Origin: Neobacillus sp. PS3-12
Lineage (GTDB): Bacteria > Bacillota > Bacilli > Bacillales > Cytobacillaceae
NCBI RefSeq assembly: GCF_030915385.1
Contig: NZ_CP133268.1
Location: 2,409,430 to 2,473,429, forward strand
DNA length: 64,000 nucleotides
Direction: 5' to 3'
Shown piece after piece: positions 8,942-17,336 of the stretch. The translations under genes were made by a program, and so were the position numbers. The notes beneath the pieces were generated by a model. The model was not told where the DNA came from and ran no database searches. It worked only from the letters and a program-made list of their open reading frames with translations. Position 1 is the first letter of the stretch, and every line of letters starts with the position of its first letter.

Positions 8942-9760
8942 TTAAGATACCTTCTTAAAGTCTTTTCCATGTGGTTCCACTTGAGGTTTCGGGAAGAACG
9001 GCACAATTAATTTCTTATAAACGCCTCCCCCGAATAAAGCTCCGATAATCGGTCCAAAAATTGGAACAATGAGTCCGTACATATGTGGTCCTAACACATT
9101 TGTCCCCCAGCCAGCTGCTATTAAAAACAATCGTGGACCGAAGTCACGGGCCGGATTCATGGCAAACCCTGTTAGAGGGCCAAAGGAAATACCGCAAATC
9201 GCAATCGTAATGCCAATTGCCAGTGCTGGAAGACCAGCTTTTGGTGCAGCTCCATTATCATTATCTGTTACAGCAAAAATAACGATCATAAGTAAAGCCG
9301 TAATCGCGAACTCTACACAAAATGCTTCAAAAGTAGTTAAATAAGATTTTGGAAACGTACTAAAAATCCCCGCAGAAGCCCAGCCACTGTCAGCAGTGCG
9401 AATAATTCCTTTTGTTTTTTCAAAAATTTTAATGGCTTCCTGATACAAGCCATATACAACTGCTGCGCCCAGAAAGGCTCCAATTATTTGTGAAATGATA
9501 TAGGGGATTACTTTCTTTTTATCAAAGCCGCCCCAGACAGCAAGACCAATTGTGACTGCAGGATTAATATGTGCACCGGAAATGAACCCGGCAACATAGA
9601 TGGCAATGGTAACCGCCAGTCCCCAAGCAATTGATAATTCCCAGAAACTCATGGTAATACCAGCTGTCACCATCGATGCTACAGTTCCTACTCCGATGAA
9701 GATCAAGATAAATGTGCCAATACCTTCCGCCAAACATTCGCCCCATAAAGCCTTTTTCAT
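8942..9760 (-). CDS. glpF: MIP-family glycerol/propanediol facilitator
   Basis: A membrane channel that lets glycerol or 1,2-propanediol diffuse into the cell. It has both MIP signature loops, NPA at N66-A68 (GAHINPAVT) and NPARD at N202-D206 (FAMNPARDFGP). The Asp after the second NPAR is the aquaglyceroporin marker. Six hydrophobic segments lie around these loops; total 272 residues. It lies inside the microcompartment operon, between pduQ and the dehydratase, so it plays the part PduF has in Salmonella. The symbol glpF reflects family; pduF would describe the context. Confidence 0.9.
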   Translation of the reverse strand: MKKALWGECLAEGIGTFILIFIGVGTVASMVTAGITMSFWELSIAWGLAVTIAIYVAGFISGAHINPAVTIGLAVWGGFDKKKVIPYIISQIIGAFLGAAVVYGLYQEAIKIFEKTKGIIRTADSGWASAGIFSTFPKSYLTTFEAFCVEFAITALLMIVIFAVTDNDNGAAPKAGLPALAIGITIAICGISFGPLTGFAMNPARDFGPRLFLIAAGWGTNVLGPHMYGLIVPIFGPIIGALFGGGVYKKLIVPFFPKPQVEPHGKDFKKVS

Positions 9761-9797
9761 TGAGAACTCTCCTTTTCTCTATTGAAAGGTTTTTTTG

Positions 9798-10943
9798 TTA
9801 TTCACCAAATGCAACCATAAACAAAACTGCGATTTCCTCTTTATTTGTCTGCCTTGGATTCGTAGTGGTGCAACGGTCATTTAATGCCGCTTCACTCATA
9901 GAATCTAACTTTTGGATAAATGTTTCCTTAGCAATGTTTAATTCTTTTAAACTCGTAGGAGTGTGCGTTTCCAGTAATAGAACCTTAACTGCAGCAATTA
10001 AATTGTTCACACCTTCACAAATAGTAGTTGCAGGTAATCCTAAGACCTTTGCCAACTCTGCATATCTTCTGGCTGCTCTTGTTTCGGTGCCATCATTACA
10101 GAAGGCATTGTAGCGAATAACAAAAGGAAGTAAGATGGCATTTGCCCGGCCATGAGGGATATGGAAGGCTCCCCCTAAAGCATGGGCCATACTATGATTA
10201 ATTCCCAGATAGGCATTGGTAAAAGCCATTCCTGCCAAACATGAAGCATTGTGCAGTTTTTCCCTTGCTTGAATGTTATTACCCTCCTTATATGAGGTTA
10301 ACAAGTAGTCAAAAATCATTTTAGCTGCTTTTTCCGCCAATGCATCTGTATAGTCGGAGGCCTGTGTCGAAACAAACGCTTCTATTGCATGTGTTAAGGC
10401 ATCAATGGCAGTATCTGCCGTAATTTGCGGCGGTACTGTTTTAACAAACGTTGGATCAATAATCGCAACATCAGGAATGAGTTCATCACTGACTAATGGA
10501 ATTTTTTGATCCCCCATTGTGATTACTGCAAATGATGTCACTTCAGAACCTGTTCCACTAGTGGTTGGAATAGCGATAAATAGCGGCTTTTGTTCAAGCT
10601 GACCTTCTTGTCTCTTTACGATCTTTTCGTAAAACCATAAAATACTTTTTGCCGCATCAATTGTCGAGCCTCCACCCAAAGCGATCACAACATCCGGCCG
10701 TATTTTTAACATCTGCTCAATTCCGTCTGCGACAACTTCGATTGGAGGATCGGGCTTGATATTGGAAAATACGTCCAAATCAGATACAGTATTCCTCAAA
10801 ACATCCAGCACTTGATCGGTAAAACCCACTTGCATCATAAAGGGGTCCGTAATGACCAATGCCTTTTCTTTGTCGATGGTTGTTAGATACTCAAGTGCGC
10901 CAACCTTAAAATAAACTTCCGGCTTAATTGTAAAGCGTTCCAT
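9798..10943 (-). CDS. pduQ: Iron-containing alcohol dehydrogenase, PduQ/1,3-propanediol dehydrogenase type
   Basis: Reduces propanal to 1-propanol (or 3-hydroxypropanal to 1,3-propanediol), recycling NADH inside the compartment. The start is ATG 10943 (MERFTIKPEVYFK), since AAGGAGG lies seven bases upstream; the ATG at 10949 sits too close to it. Group III dehydrogenase motifs are present: the nucleotide-binding ALGGGSTIDAAK, IPTTSGTGSEVTSFA, and iron ligands in HSMAHALGGAFHIPHGRANA. It is 381 residues. It lies between pduN and the facilitator. Substrate choice follows that of the dehydratase. Confidence 0.88.
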   Translation of the reverse strand: MERFTIKPEVYFKVGALEYLTTIDKEKALVITDPFMMQVGFTDQVLDVLRNTVSDLDVFSNIKPDPPIEVVADGIEQMLKIRPDVVIALGGGSTIDAAKSILWFYEKIVKRQEGQLEQKPLFIAIPTTSGTGSEVTSFAVITMGDQKIPLVSDELIPDVAIIDPTFVKTVPPQITADTAIDALTHAIEAFVSTQASDYTDALAEKAAKMIFDYLLTSYKEGNNIQAREKLHNASCLAGMAFTNAYLGINHSMAHALGGAFHIPHGRANAILLPFVIRYNAFCNDGTETRAARRYAELAKVLGLPATTICEGVNNLIAAVKVLLLETHTPTSLKELNIAKETFIQKLDSMSEAALNDRCTTTNPRQTNKEEIAVLFMVAFGE

Positions 10944-10975
10944 TAACATCCCTCCTTAAAAAGAGATACGTCCCA

Positions 10976-11239
10976 TTACTGATCGAGCTGGATTTCATCA
11001 ATGATTCCCACAATCGCCATATCAACCGATAATTTTGAATTCTCATAGAGTGAGTCTCCCCAGTCAACGAGAACAATATCATCGATCCCGGCGCCAACCC
11101 CATCAACGGCAACTAAAGCGTTATTATCAGCGAACTCTTTATGCTCATTTAATTCTTTAATCACTAACAATTTAGAGCCAATAAGTTTTTCGGATTTTTG
11201 AGTTGATACGATTTTGCCGATTACCTTTGCAATAAACAT
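10976..11239 (-). CDS. pduN: Microcompartment vertex protein (EutN/CcmL/PduN family)
   Basis: A pentameric shell protein that caps the twelve vertices of the polyhedral compartment. It is 87 residues, the normal family length. It shows the EutN/CcmL signature: N-terminal AKVIGKIVSTQKSEKLIG, the central LLVIKELNEH, then VAVDGVGAGIDDIVLVDWG, and a C-terminal VDMAIVGIIDEI strand. It is the only vertex gene in the locus and lies between pduP and pduQ, with short spacers on both sides. Confidence 0.93.
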   Translation of the reverse strand: MFIAKVIGKIVSTQKSEKLIGSKLLVIKELNEHKEFADNNALVAVDGVGAGIDDIVLVDWGDSLYENSKLSVDMAIVGIIDEIQLDQ

Positions 11240-11259
11240 ACAATCAGGCTCCTCTTGTC

Positions 11260-12717
11260 TTAGCGAATTAATTGCTGCAGCAAATTCCTGATTACATTCT
11301 CAACATCTGTTTCAGATATTTCCTGAACAGGAGCTGCTGACTGAGTTCCTCTGAGGTCCTCGATTTCTCTTAATCCATATGCCACCCTACGAATATTAAT
11401 AAGGTTTAGCGGACCGATATTATCAGATGTAGAGCTGCCTCCAACTGCTCCACAGCCAAGAGTCAAAGCAGGAACTAGGTTTGTCGCACCGCCGATCCCG
11501 CCAAGAGCACCAGGAGTATTCACAAGCATTCTCGACACTGGTTTTTTCAAAGCAAATTCTTTAATGATTTCCTCATTATTGGAATGGATGATTAAGGTAT
11601 GGCCTTTTCCTTCGTTGTAAAGCAACTCCATACAACGCTCACACGCCTTTTCCCAATTTTCCTCACAATAAAAGGCCAAAATAGGGGCAAGTTTTTCACG
11701 TGAATACGGATTTGTTTTGGAAACACTGTTTTGCTCGGAAATTAAAATTTTTGTTCCCTCAGGAATTGTGATACCAGCCAGTTCTCCAATCACCTTTGCG
11801 CTTTTTCCTACGATTTGTGGATTCATTGTGCCATTAGACCGCAACAGCCATTTTCCAAGTTTCTCAGAATCTTCTTTTGAAAGGAAATATGCACCCTGCC
11901 GTTTCAGTTCTGTAATCACTTGATCCTTACTTTCAGTCTCGACAACAATGGATTGTTCGGAAGCGCAAATAACACCATTATCAAATGTTTTACTGTCGAT
12001 AATTCTTTTAACAGCTAACGGAATATTCGCTGATTTCTCAATAAACGCCAGCCCATTGCCAGGACCTACTCCAATTGCCAGTGTCCCGGAACTATAGGCT
12101 GCCTTCACCATTGCTTCTCCGCCTGTAGCCAAAATGAGGGAAACATCTTTATGTTTCATTAGCTCATTTGTAGCCTGAAGGGTCGGATTACTGATACAGC
12201 CAATGATTCCTTCTGGCGCTCCTGCTCCCAGGGCAGCATCTGTTAAAACCTTAACCGTTTCTAAAATACAGTTTTTAGCAGTAGGATGTGGCGAAAAGAT
12301 AATCGCATTTCCTGCCTTAAGTGAAATTAATGCTTTGTAAATCGTCGTGGATGTGGGATTTGTTGAAGGGATTAATCCTGCAATAATTCCGACCGGAACC
12401 GCTACTTCCATGATTCTGTTTTCATGGTCATCCTTCAGGATCCCTACGGTCTTGATTTCCTTCATATGATTGTAAACGGTGGTACTGGCAAACTTGTTTT
12501 TAACCACTTTGTCCTGCCATTTTCCAAATCCCGTTTCTTCATGTGCTTGTTTCGCCAGACTGTCTGCTGCAAGTTCTGCAGCTTCCGTCATCTTTTTTAC
12601 AACCCTGTCAATTTGTTCTTGGGAAAATTGACTGAATTGCTTCTGGGCCTTTTTGGCTTTGGCAATCAAGTTTCGTGTTTCTTGTATGGAAACTAAATCC
12701 TTATCCCAAACTTCCAT
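11260..12717 (-). CDS. pduP: CoA-acylating propionaldehyde dehydrogenase with C-terminal targeting tail
   Basis: Oxidises propanal (or 3-hydroxypropanal) with CoA and NAD to the acyl-CoA. The catalytic cysteine lies in NGVICASEQS, at residue 260 of the longest reading. IPSTNPTS and GPGNGLAFIEKSANI are typical of the PduP/EutE branch. The start is set at ATG 12717 (MEVWDKDLVS), preceded by CAGGAGG; the longer TTG reading lacks a ribosome site. After a Pro/Ala linker (GTQSAAPVQE) the protein ends in ETDVENVIRNLLQQLIR, an amphipathic helix of the kind used as an encapsulation peptide. PduP of Salmonella carries its targeting peptide at the N-terminus. Confidence 0.92.
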   Translation of the reverse strand: MEVWDKDLVSIQETRNLIAKAKKAQKQFSQFSQEQIDRVVKKMTEAAELAADSLAKQAHEETGFGKWQDKVVKNKFASTTVYNHMKEIKTVGILKDDHENRIMEVAVPVGIIAGLIPSTNPTSTTIYKALISLKAGNAIIFSPHPTAKNCILETVKVLTDAALGAGAPEGIIGCISNPTLQATNELMKHKDVSLILATGGEAMVKAAYSSGTLAIGVGPGNGLAFIEKSANIPLAVKRIIDSKTFDNGVICASEQSIVVETESKDQVITELKRQGAYFLSKEDSEKLGKWLLRSNGTMNPQIVGKSAKVIGELAGITIPEGTKILISEQNSVSKTNPYSREKLAPILAFYCEENWEKACERCMELLYNEGKGHTLIIHSNNEEIIKEFALKKPVSRMLVNTPGALGGIGGATNLVPALTLGCGAVGGSSTSDNIGPLNLINIRRVAYGLREIEDLRGTQSAAPVQEISETDVENVIRNLLQQLIR

Positions 12718-12762
12718 GTTTTTTCCTGCCTCCTGTAACGGCAAAGCTTGATGAGAGTCATT

Positions 12763-13542
12763 CTAATCATGGATCCATTCAAGCTTTACTCTATTACTAT
12801 TAATAAAGTCTTTCGCTAGCGGTGTGATAATAGTCTTTGCTTTCACTTGAATAATCTCTGCATTCTCGCAACCTCTTAAGTCACCAAGCGTAAGAATTGA
12901 TGAATCTAATTTTACTTTTCGATTCGCTGTTACTGTCTCTGTTGCCTGCTCGGCCGCTTTTAGTGCGGGGCTTTTTTTCAGTGGAAGATCAGTATCTCTT
13001 TTGTTCTGGATCACCGTTTTAAACTCTTCCAATTCAATGAATTTTAACCCAAAGGTTTCAAGTTGATATTCATAGCTTTTTAGCATGGAATTATAGGCAG
13101 TATTATGGGCTAAATCCATTGCTCTGTTAATAGGATGTTCGCTGCTAAAGCTGTCTTTTACAGCAAACACTTCTTTATTGCTCATTAATGCCCTGGCGAT
13201 TCCAGTGGTTACAAGGTTATCTTCAATACCCAAGGCCGCTTTGGCAAGGGTGTTGCGCGTCATCACTGGGATTAAGATAAAATCGGCCTTTTTCAATGCA
13301 TCTTTAAGCTCTGAAAATGAATTCAGCCTATTTCCCTTTAAAGCCTCAACAGCTGCTTCACTCAGGCTCTCTCTTCCGCTTTCACTGATCACAATGTCAT
13401 ATTGATGTCCATCATAGTCAGCTAATATGTTTAATAGAATTTCGGCATTCACTGTTCCGCCGGTTAAAAAGATTAAGATCCGTTTATTTAGGTTAGGAAC
13501 GATTGTTTGCAGCATATTCTTTACAAGTTCCTCGATGTTCAA
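12763..13542 (-). CDS. Microcompartment-associated flavoprotein-fold protein
   Basis: A protein of about 260 residues resembling the Flavoprotein family (PF02441 fold) found in glycyl-radical microcompartment loci. It has an N-terminal strand-loop RILIFLTGGTVNAE, then DIVISESGRES, and a core NTLAKAALGIEDNLVTT. The start is read at TTG 13542 with GGGAGGGG six bases upstream; the longer reading would run into eutJ. The first residues (LNIEELVKNMLQTIVPNL) make an amphipathic helix that could target it to the shell. The linker near residue 195 is Ala/Thr/Lys-rich, and a GDLRGCENAEIIQVKAKTII domain follows. The reaction is unknown; a flavin-linked redox role is inference. Confidence 0.75.
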   Translation of the reverse strand: MNIEELVKNMLQTIVPNLNKRILIFLTGGTVNAEILLNILADYDGHQYDIVISESGRESLSEAAVEALKGNRLNSFSELKDALKKADFILIPVMTRNTLAKAALGIEDNLVTTGIARALMSNKEVFAVKDSFSSEHPINRAMDLAHNTAYNSMLKSYEYQLETFGLKFIELEEFKTVIQNKRDTDLPLKKSPALKAAEQATETVTANRKVKLDSSILTLGDLRGCENAEIIQVKAKTIITPLAKDFINSNRVKLEWIHD

Positions 13543-13558
13543 TGGCAGCCCCTCCCAT

Positions 13559-14385
13559 TTATCCTGCATACATCGCAATCCCAATTGGAGTTACAAGTAA
13601 AGGATTATATGGTTTTGTCGTTGTAATGGCTGTATACTTTTGAAAAACTTCTTCGATTCCGTCTAAGCAGGATGTTCCTCCTACCAGATAAATGTGCTGA
13701 ACATCTCTTAGAATGTTTTGTTTCGTAATCTCCGCCATTTTTTCAACAACAGGACGAACAACTGGGAAAATATAGCGATAGTTCTCCGGTTGAAGTTTAA
13801 ATTTTTCAGCTTCATCATAATCTACGTCCATACTGCCTGCAACGACCAATGTTAAGTGAGTCCCCCGGTTGGTTCATCAACGGAATATAAAACTTCGCCA
13901 TCTTTTAAAACCGAAATCCCGGTGGTCCCGCCTCCAATATCAACTACAGCTCCTTCCTGGATGCCCAGCACCCTGGCTGCTGCTACAGGCTCCTCGACTA
14001 CATTTGTAACAGTAAAGCCTGCCGCTTCTACTACATTTTTGATCACTTTAATATTCCCATTGATAATTCCAGGTGGTATTGCTGTGGCTGCCTGTTCCAG
14101 CCTGATGCCAAGCCGCTGTTCAATTTTTGCTTTCAGCCTGCTGACAATCTTGACTGCACCGATAAAATCAACAACGATTCCATCCCTTACCACTTTGGCC
14201 GATTCCATTGCCCCTGTGATTGGTTTATTGTTCTTATCTAAAACGATTATGACAATATTGGAGGTACCGAGATCTACTCCAACCTTGAGACCCGCTGTTA
14301 AATCACAATTCGGTTCTATTTCCTCCGATAATATTTTCGTTTCCATATCCTTGATAATGGCATTTGCAGACTCCATTCTTTTCAC
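13559..14385 (-). pseudogene. eutJ: EutJ-like chaperone (actin/Hsp70 fold), interrupted by one frameshift
   Basis: Reads from GTG 14385 (overlapping the pduL stop as GTGA) through VGVDLGTSNIVIIVLD, AAAIPPG-type motifs, EEPVAAARVLG and VVDIGGGTTGISVL. It hits a stop after DEPTGGLT at 13852. The rest continues in the next frame as THLTLVVAGSMDVDYDEAEK to IGIAMYAG at 13559. The break is at a run of five G (minus strand) near 13861-13865; one extra G would give EPTGGTHLTLVVAG, the expected family sequence, and about 275 residues. EutJ proteins are ASKHA-fold factors of ethanolamine/propanediol microcompartment loci, with no firmly known function. Consensus error is likely. Confidence 0.85.
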
Positions 14386-15032
14386 CCGTTCCGACCTGAG
14401 ATTCGAACAAAATCACTATTTTTCAGTTCTGTTGCATTGGCTTCATCCGTATCAATATGGAGTTCCAGTGAAGAATTCGTTGTGATCCTAACCAAAACAT
14501 TGTTTAGAATTGCTTTTTTCTCGCCTATGGTCTCGACTTCCACTAAATCGCCGTCCTGCACACCGTAGCGTTCTGCATCAATTGGAGCCATATGGATATG
14601 CCTTTTAGCACAAATAACTTTTTCATCAAAGACCATCATTCCTTTTGGCCCAATAACGCACAGGCTGGCGGAACCGCTTATGTCCCCGGAGACACGAACT
14701 GGCGGACGAATTCCTAAAGTGTAAGAGTCTGTTCTTGATAGTTCGATTTGGCTATTCTTTCTTACTGGCCCGAGAACCCGAACATTTGTAAAGCAGCCTT
14801 TTGGGCCGGCAATACAAACAGTTTCCTTCGCCGCAAACTGCCCCGGCTGACCTAATGCTGCTTTTATTGTTAGTTCATACCCTTTTCCAAACAGGATGTC
14901 GAGATCTTCTTGGCTCAGGTGAATATGCCTATTTGAAACACCAACTGGTATGGACTGACTTCTGTCTTTAATGCTTATCTTATTGACAAGATCGGTTGCA
15001 AAACTCTTGATAAGCGTTTCGTCTAGCTTCAT
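14382..15032 (-). CDS. pduL: Phosphate propanoyltransferase
   Basis: Converts propanoyl-CoA (or a related acyl-CoA) and phosphate to the acyl phosphate, recycling CoA inside the compartment. PduL motifs are clear: [17 protein letters not shown] with the zinc-binding histidines, then the second [12 protein letters not shown] with [11 protein letters not shown]. It is 216 residues. The first 20 ([20 protein letters not shown]) form an amphipathic helix like known PduL encapsulation peptides. It overlaps eutJ by four bases. No acetate/propionate kinase lies in the locus, so ATP would be formed by a kinase elsewhere. Confidence 0.95.
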   Translation of the reverse strand: MKLDETLIKSFATDLVNKISIKDRSQSIPVGVSNRHIHLSQEDLDILFGKGYELTIKAALGQPGQFAAKETVCIAGPKGCFTNVRVLGPVRKNSQIELSRTDSYTLGIRPPVRVSGDISGSASLCVIGPKGMMVFDEKVICAKRHIHMAPIDAERYGVQDGDLVEVETIGEKKAILNNVLVRITTNSSLELHIDTDEANATELKNSDFVRISGRNG

Positions 15033-15050
15033 ATTTCCAAACTTCCTTAT

Positions 15051-15647
15051 TTATTTATTCTCCTTGTAATGAATACATAAATTTCTTGGCATTCCTTTTT
15101 CCCTTGTACATTTCGGATCGCCGCACAGATTACAAGTATAATTGGTTTCTTCCCTGCCTTTAGTTAGAATAATCTGATCCACACTTTCGGTATGATCCTG
15201 TGAAAGCTCTTCCGATTGTGGTGTTGAAACCTCTTCATTCACAATTTCTTCTTCTGTCTGGGCAGGAAGGAAGGGATCTTCCGCAACTTCTATCATTTCT
15301 TTTGCAACAGCAACTTCTGACATTGATAGAGTTTCAGCCTGTTCATGTACCTGCTGCTCGGTTAAAACATCTTCTGAAGAATGAATGAAGGATTGAATTC
15401 CTAAAGCAGGCCTCGGAATGACTAATGTTGAAATGACTGTTCCGATTCTGGCCGCACTCATTTTTCCCGCTTCAACCGATGCTTTCACGGCTCCTACATC
15501 ACCTTGGATTTTGACCGTAACCAACCCTCCGGTGACGGTCTCATAACCGATTAATTTTACATTGGCGGATTTTACACATGCATCTGCTGCTTCAAGAGCA
15601 GGAACGAATCCAATTACTTCTATTAAGCCAAGGGCCTCTTGAATCAT
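15051..15647 (-). CDS. pduK: PduK-like BMC shell protein with cysteine-rich C-terminal extension
   Basis: Begins at ATG 15647 (MIQEALGLIEVIGF), six bases after AGGAGTG; the upstream GTG at 15740 lacks a properly spaced site. Residues 1-90 are a single BMC domain ([44 protein letters not shown]-like TLVIPRP). An acidic linker of some 70 residues follows, then a C-terminal C-x2-C-x4-C-x10-C motif (CNLCGDPKCTREKGMPRNLC), as in PduK-type proteins thought to hold a metal or Fe-S cluster. About 198 residues. It is probably a minor facet protein; a cluster-binding role is inferred. Confidence 0.85.
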   Translation of the reverse strand: MIQEALGLIEVIGFVPALEAADACVKSANVKLIGYETVTGGLVTVKIQGDVGAVKASVEAGKMSAARIGTVISTLVIPRPALGIQSFIHSSEDVLTEQQVHEQAETLSMSEVAVAKEMIEVAEDPFLPAQTEEEIVNEEVSTPQSEELSQDHTESVDQIILTKGREETNYTCNLCGDPKCTREKGMPRNLCIHYKENK

Positions 15648-15765
15648 GACCAACACTCCTATATCCCTATTCCTTTGAATAGAAGCTAATATCTTCTTCT
15701 CCAAGTAAACTTTTGTTTTGCCAATCGAAGCATTGTTCACTTACCTCTTTGGTGGTAATGCAGCA

Positions 15766-15813
15766 GAGCTAAAAGGACATAATGAGCCAATTGAACCACT
15801 TTCCCTTTAGCTC
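15766..15813 (-). other. Hairpin in the pduB-pduK spacer
   Basis: The 193-bp gap between two shell genes holds GAGCTAAAAGG (15766-15776) and CCCTTTAGCTC (15803-15813), able to form an 8-11-bp stem with a 26-base loop. An outer GCAGC/GCTGC pair may extend it. There is no U run, so it is more likely a processing or stability element than a terminator. Confidence 0.5.
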
Positions 15814-15840
15814 AAAATGGCTGCATGATGCAACTGCATA

Positions 15841-16671
15841 TTATAGATTTGGAGTAGTAACAGATTGTGGGTTCTGACCCATTGCCTTTAAAATATTTAA
15901 ACCTACTTCCCTGGCGGTTAAAAGAGACTGTCTTACTGCCCAGGAATCACCTGTAATGGTTACAATGATTTCATTAGAATGGGCAGTTCCTTTATCAGGG
16001 CTGGCATAGGTAACGATATCAACATTTGCTGTTTTAAGTGCTGCGTCTGCCATTACTAAACCAACTGCGGCAGGAGCCCCAACGATAATTCCAAAAGATT
16101 TGCCAACCGGAGCTCCAAATGCTTTTTCAATCGCAAGGCTTGCTCTTGCTGTGTAATGAAGTTCAATATGTCCGGCATCACAGCCATAAACATCGCCAAA
16201 TGTACGTTCAATTTCTTTTAAGGTTACTTCTACTGCTCTTCTTGCATCAGAAACATCTTCAGCCGCAAAAATGATGGTAGCCCCGTGACCGGCTTCGCCT
16301 TTTGTATCTCTTGCCATTTCAATCGAAACGATCTCCGTATTGGTTGCTTTAACAGCCTCATCTGCTGCCATAATATGTGGTCCGCCACCGGTTCTTGCAC
16401 TCACGATCCCGATCGAACGATACTTAGGATCCAATCCTACACCTGCAAATAGATTTCTATCTAAATTGGCAATCACCAATCCGACTGTATCGCCAATTCC
16501 GGAACCAACAAATTCAGTAATTGCCGGCATATCAACTGTCATGGTTTCAACCCTCTTTCCTTGGACTTGTTCAACTTGAGATTCTTGATTTATGGGAAGG
16601 TTTACATTTTGATCTGCACTTAATTGCCTCTGTGCCTCCTCCAATACCTTTTGAAGCAAAGCTTGATCCAT
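15841..16671 (-). CDS. pduB: Tandem BMC-domain shell protein
   Basis: A trimer-forming shell protein with two fused BMC domains, 276 residues. The first domain has FVGSGIGDTVGLVIANLD and ARTGGGPHIMAADEAVKATN; the second has GKSFGIIVGAPAAVGLVMADAALKTAN and TITGDSWAVRQSLLTARE. The N-terminal 37 residues (MDQALLQKVLEEAQRQLSADQ and linker) correspond to the PduB extension reported to connect shell and cargo. The start is ATG with GAGGTGAG upstream, 6 bp after pduA. Second gene of the operon. Confidence 0.94.
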   Translation of the reverse strand: MDQALLQKVLEEAQRQLSADQNVNLPINQESQVEQVQGKRVETMTVDMPAITEFVGSGIGDTVGLVIANLDRNLFAGVGLDPKYRSIGIVSARTGGGPHIMAADEAVKATNTEIVSIEMARDTKGEAGHGATIIFAAEDVSDARRAVEVTLKEIERTFGDVYGCDAGHIELHYTARASLAIEKAFGAPVGKSFGIIVGAPAAVGLVMADAALKTANVDIVTYASPDKGTAHSNEIIVTITGDSWAVRQSLLTAREVGLNILKAMGQNPQSVTTPNL

Positions 16672-16677
16672 TTATAC

Positions 16678-16974
16678 TCACCTCGTTACTTGTAACTCAG
16701 GAAGTTTTGGCAAAATTCTTTCAACATCAACATGTGGTCTTGGAATTACGTGAACAGAGATGACTTCACCTACACGTTTAGCGGAAGCAACACCTGCGTC
16801 AGTAGAAGCTTTGACAGCGCCAACGTCACCGCGAACCATTACCGTTACCAGTCCAGAACCAATTTTTTCATACCCAATTAAATTGACATTTGCTGCCTTA
16901 ACCATTGAATCTGCAGCTTCAATCGCTGCAACTAATCCTTTTGTTTCAATCATTCCTAATGCTTCTTGTCCCAC
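16678..16974 (-). CDS. pduA: Hexameric BMC shell protein
   Basis: The main facet protein, 98 residues with one BMC domain. It shows [47 protein letters not shown] and a C-terminal [15 protein letters not shown], all typical of PduA/PduJ. The central pore residues lie in the KIGSG loop. It starts at GTG 16974 behind GGAGGTG and is the first gene of the operon. It is transcribed away from the two-component regulator across a 362-bp gap. Confidence 0.95.
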   Translation of the reverse strand: MGQEALGMIETKGLVAAIEAADSMVKAANVNLIGYEKIGSGLVTVMVRGDVGAVKASTDAGVASAKRVGEVISVHVIPRPHVDVERILPKLPELQVTR

Positions 16975-17336
16975 AATAATACACCTCCAAAAGATTTGGT
17001 TTGTTCAACCTCATTCACATCTTACTATCTAAACTACTCTTTGGAATTTGACTTTCTTGACTAAAACTTGCAAAAAACGATCATTTAAACCTATATTTTT
17101 TTGACCATGCATGTGTGAGATTACAAGAATAGTTAACCACCTTAGAAACAACCTTTTTATTAAAAAACCAAATTTTCCAGTAATAATAAGGAATTTACGG
17201 AAATGTCATTAAAAAGTAAACTTTCAAACCGTTCTACTATGTTAAGATTTAATTAAAATGATTTGTTAGGGTTTTCACAAAGTAAAATAGCTTTATTTTT
17301 CAATCCTTCCATTTTGACTCATCTGGGGGTGTTCGT
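16975..17336. promoter_or_regulatory. Divergent control region between pduA and the two-component system
   Basis: A 362-bp AT-rich gap with no gene. It must hold the pduA operon promoter (minus strand) and the kinase promoter (plus strand). The clearest pattern is a direct repeat TTGACT at 17048-17053 and 17057-17062, nine bases apart, close upstream of pduA. AraC-type regulators commonly bind direct repeats, but the usual spacing is larger. I found no convincing sigma-A hexamer pair and no CcpA site here. Confidence 0.45.

Noticed and set aside
13856..14485. Plus-strand reading frame of 209 codons opposite eutJ
   Set aside because: Antisense to the eutJ and pduL coding sequence; Ser/Thr/Pro-rich shadow with no ribosome site.
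15648..15740. N-terminal extension of the PduK-like protein from GTG 15740
   Set aside because: AGAGGT is too near the GTG, while ATG 15647 has AGGAGTG at proper spacing and begins the BMC domain where the family does.
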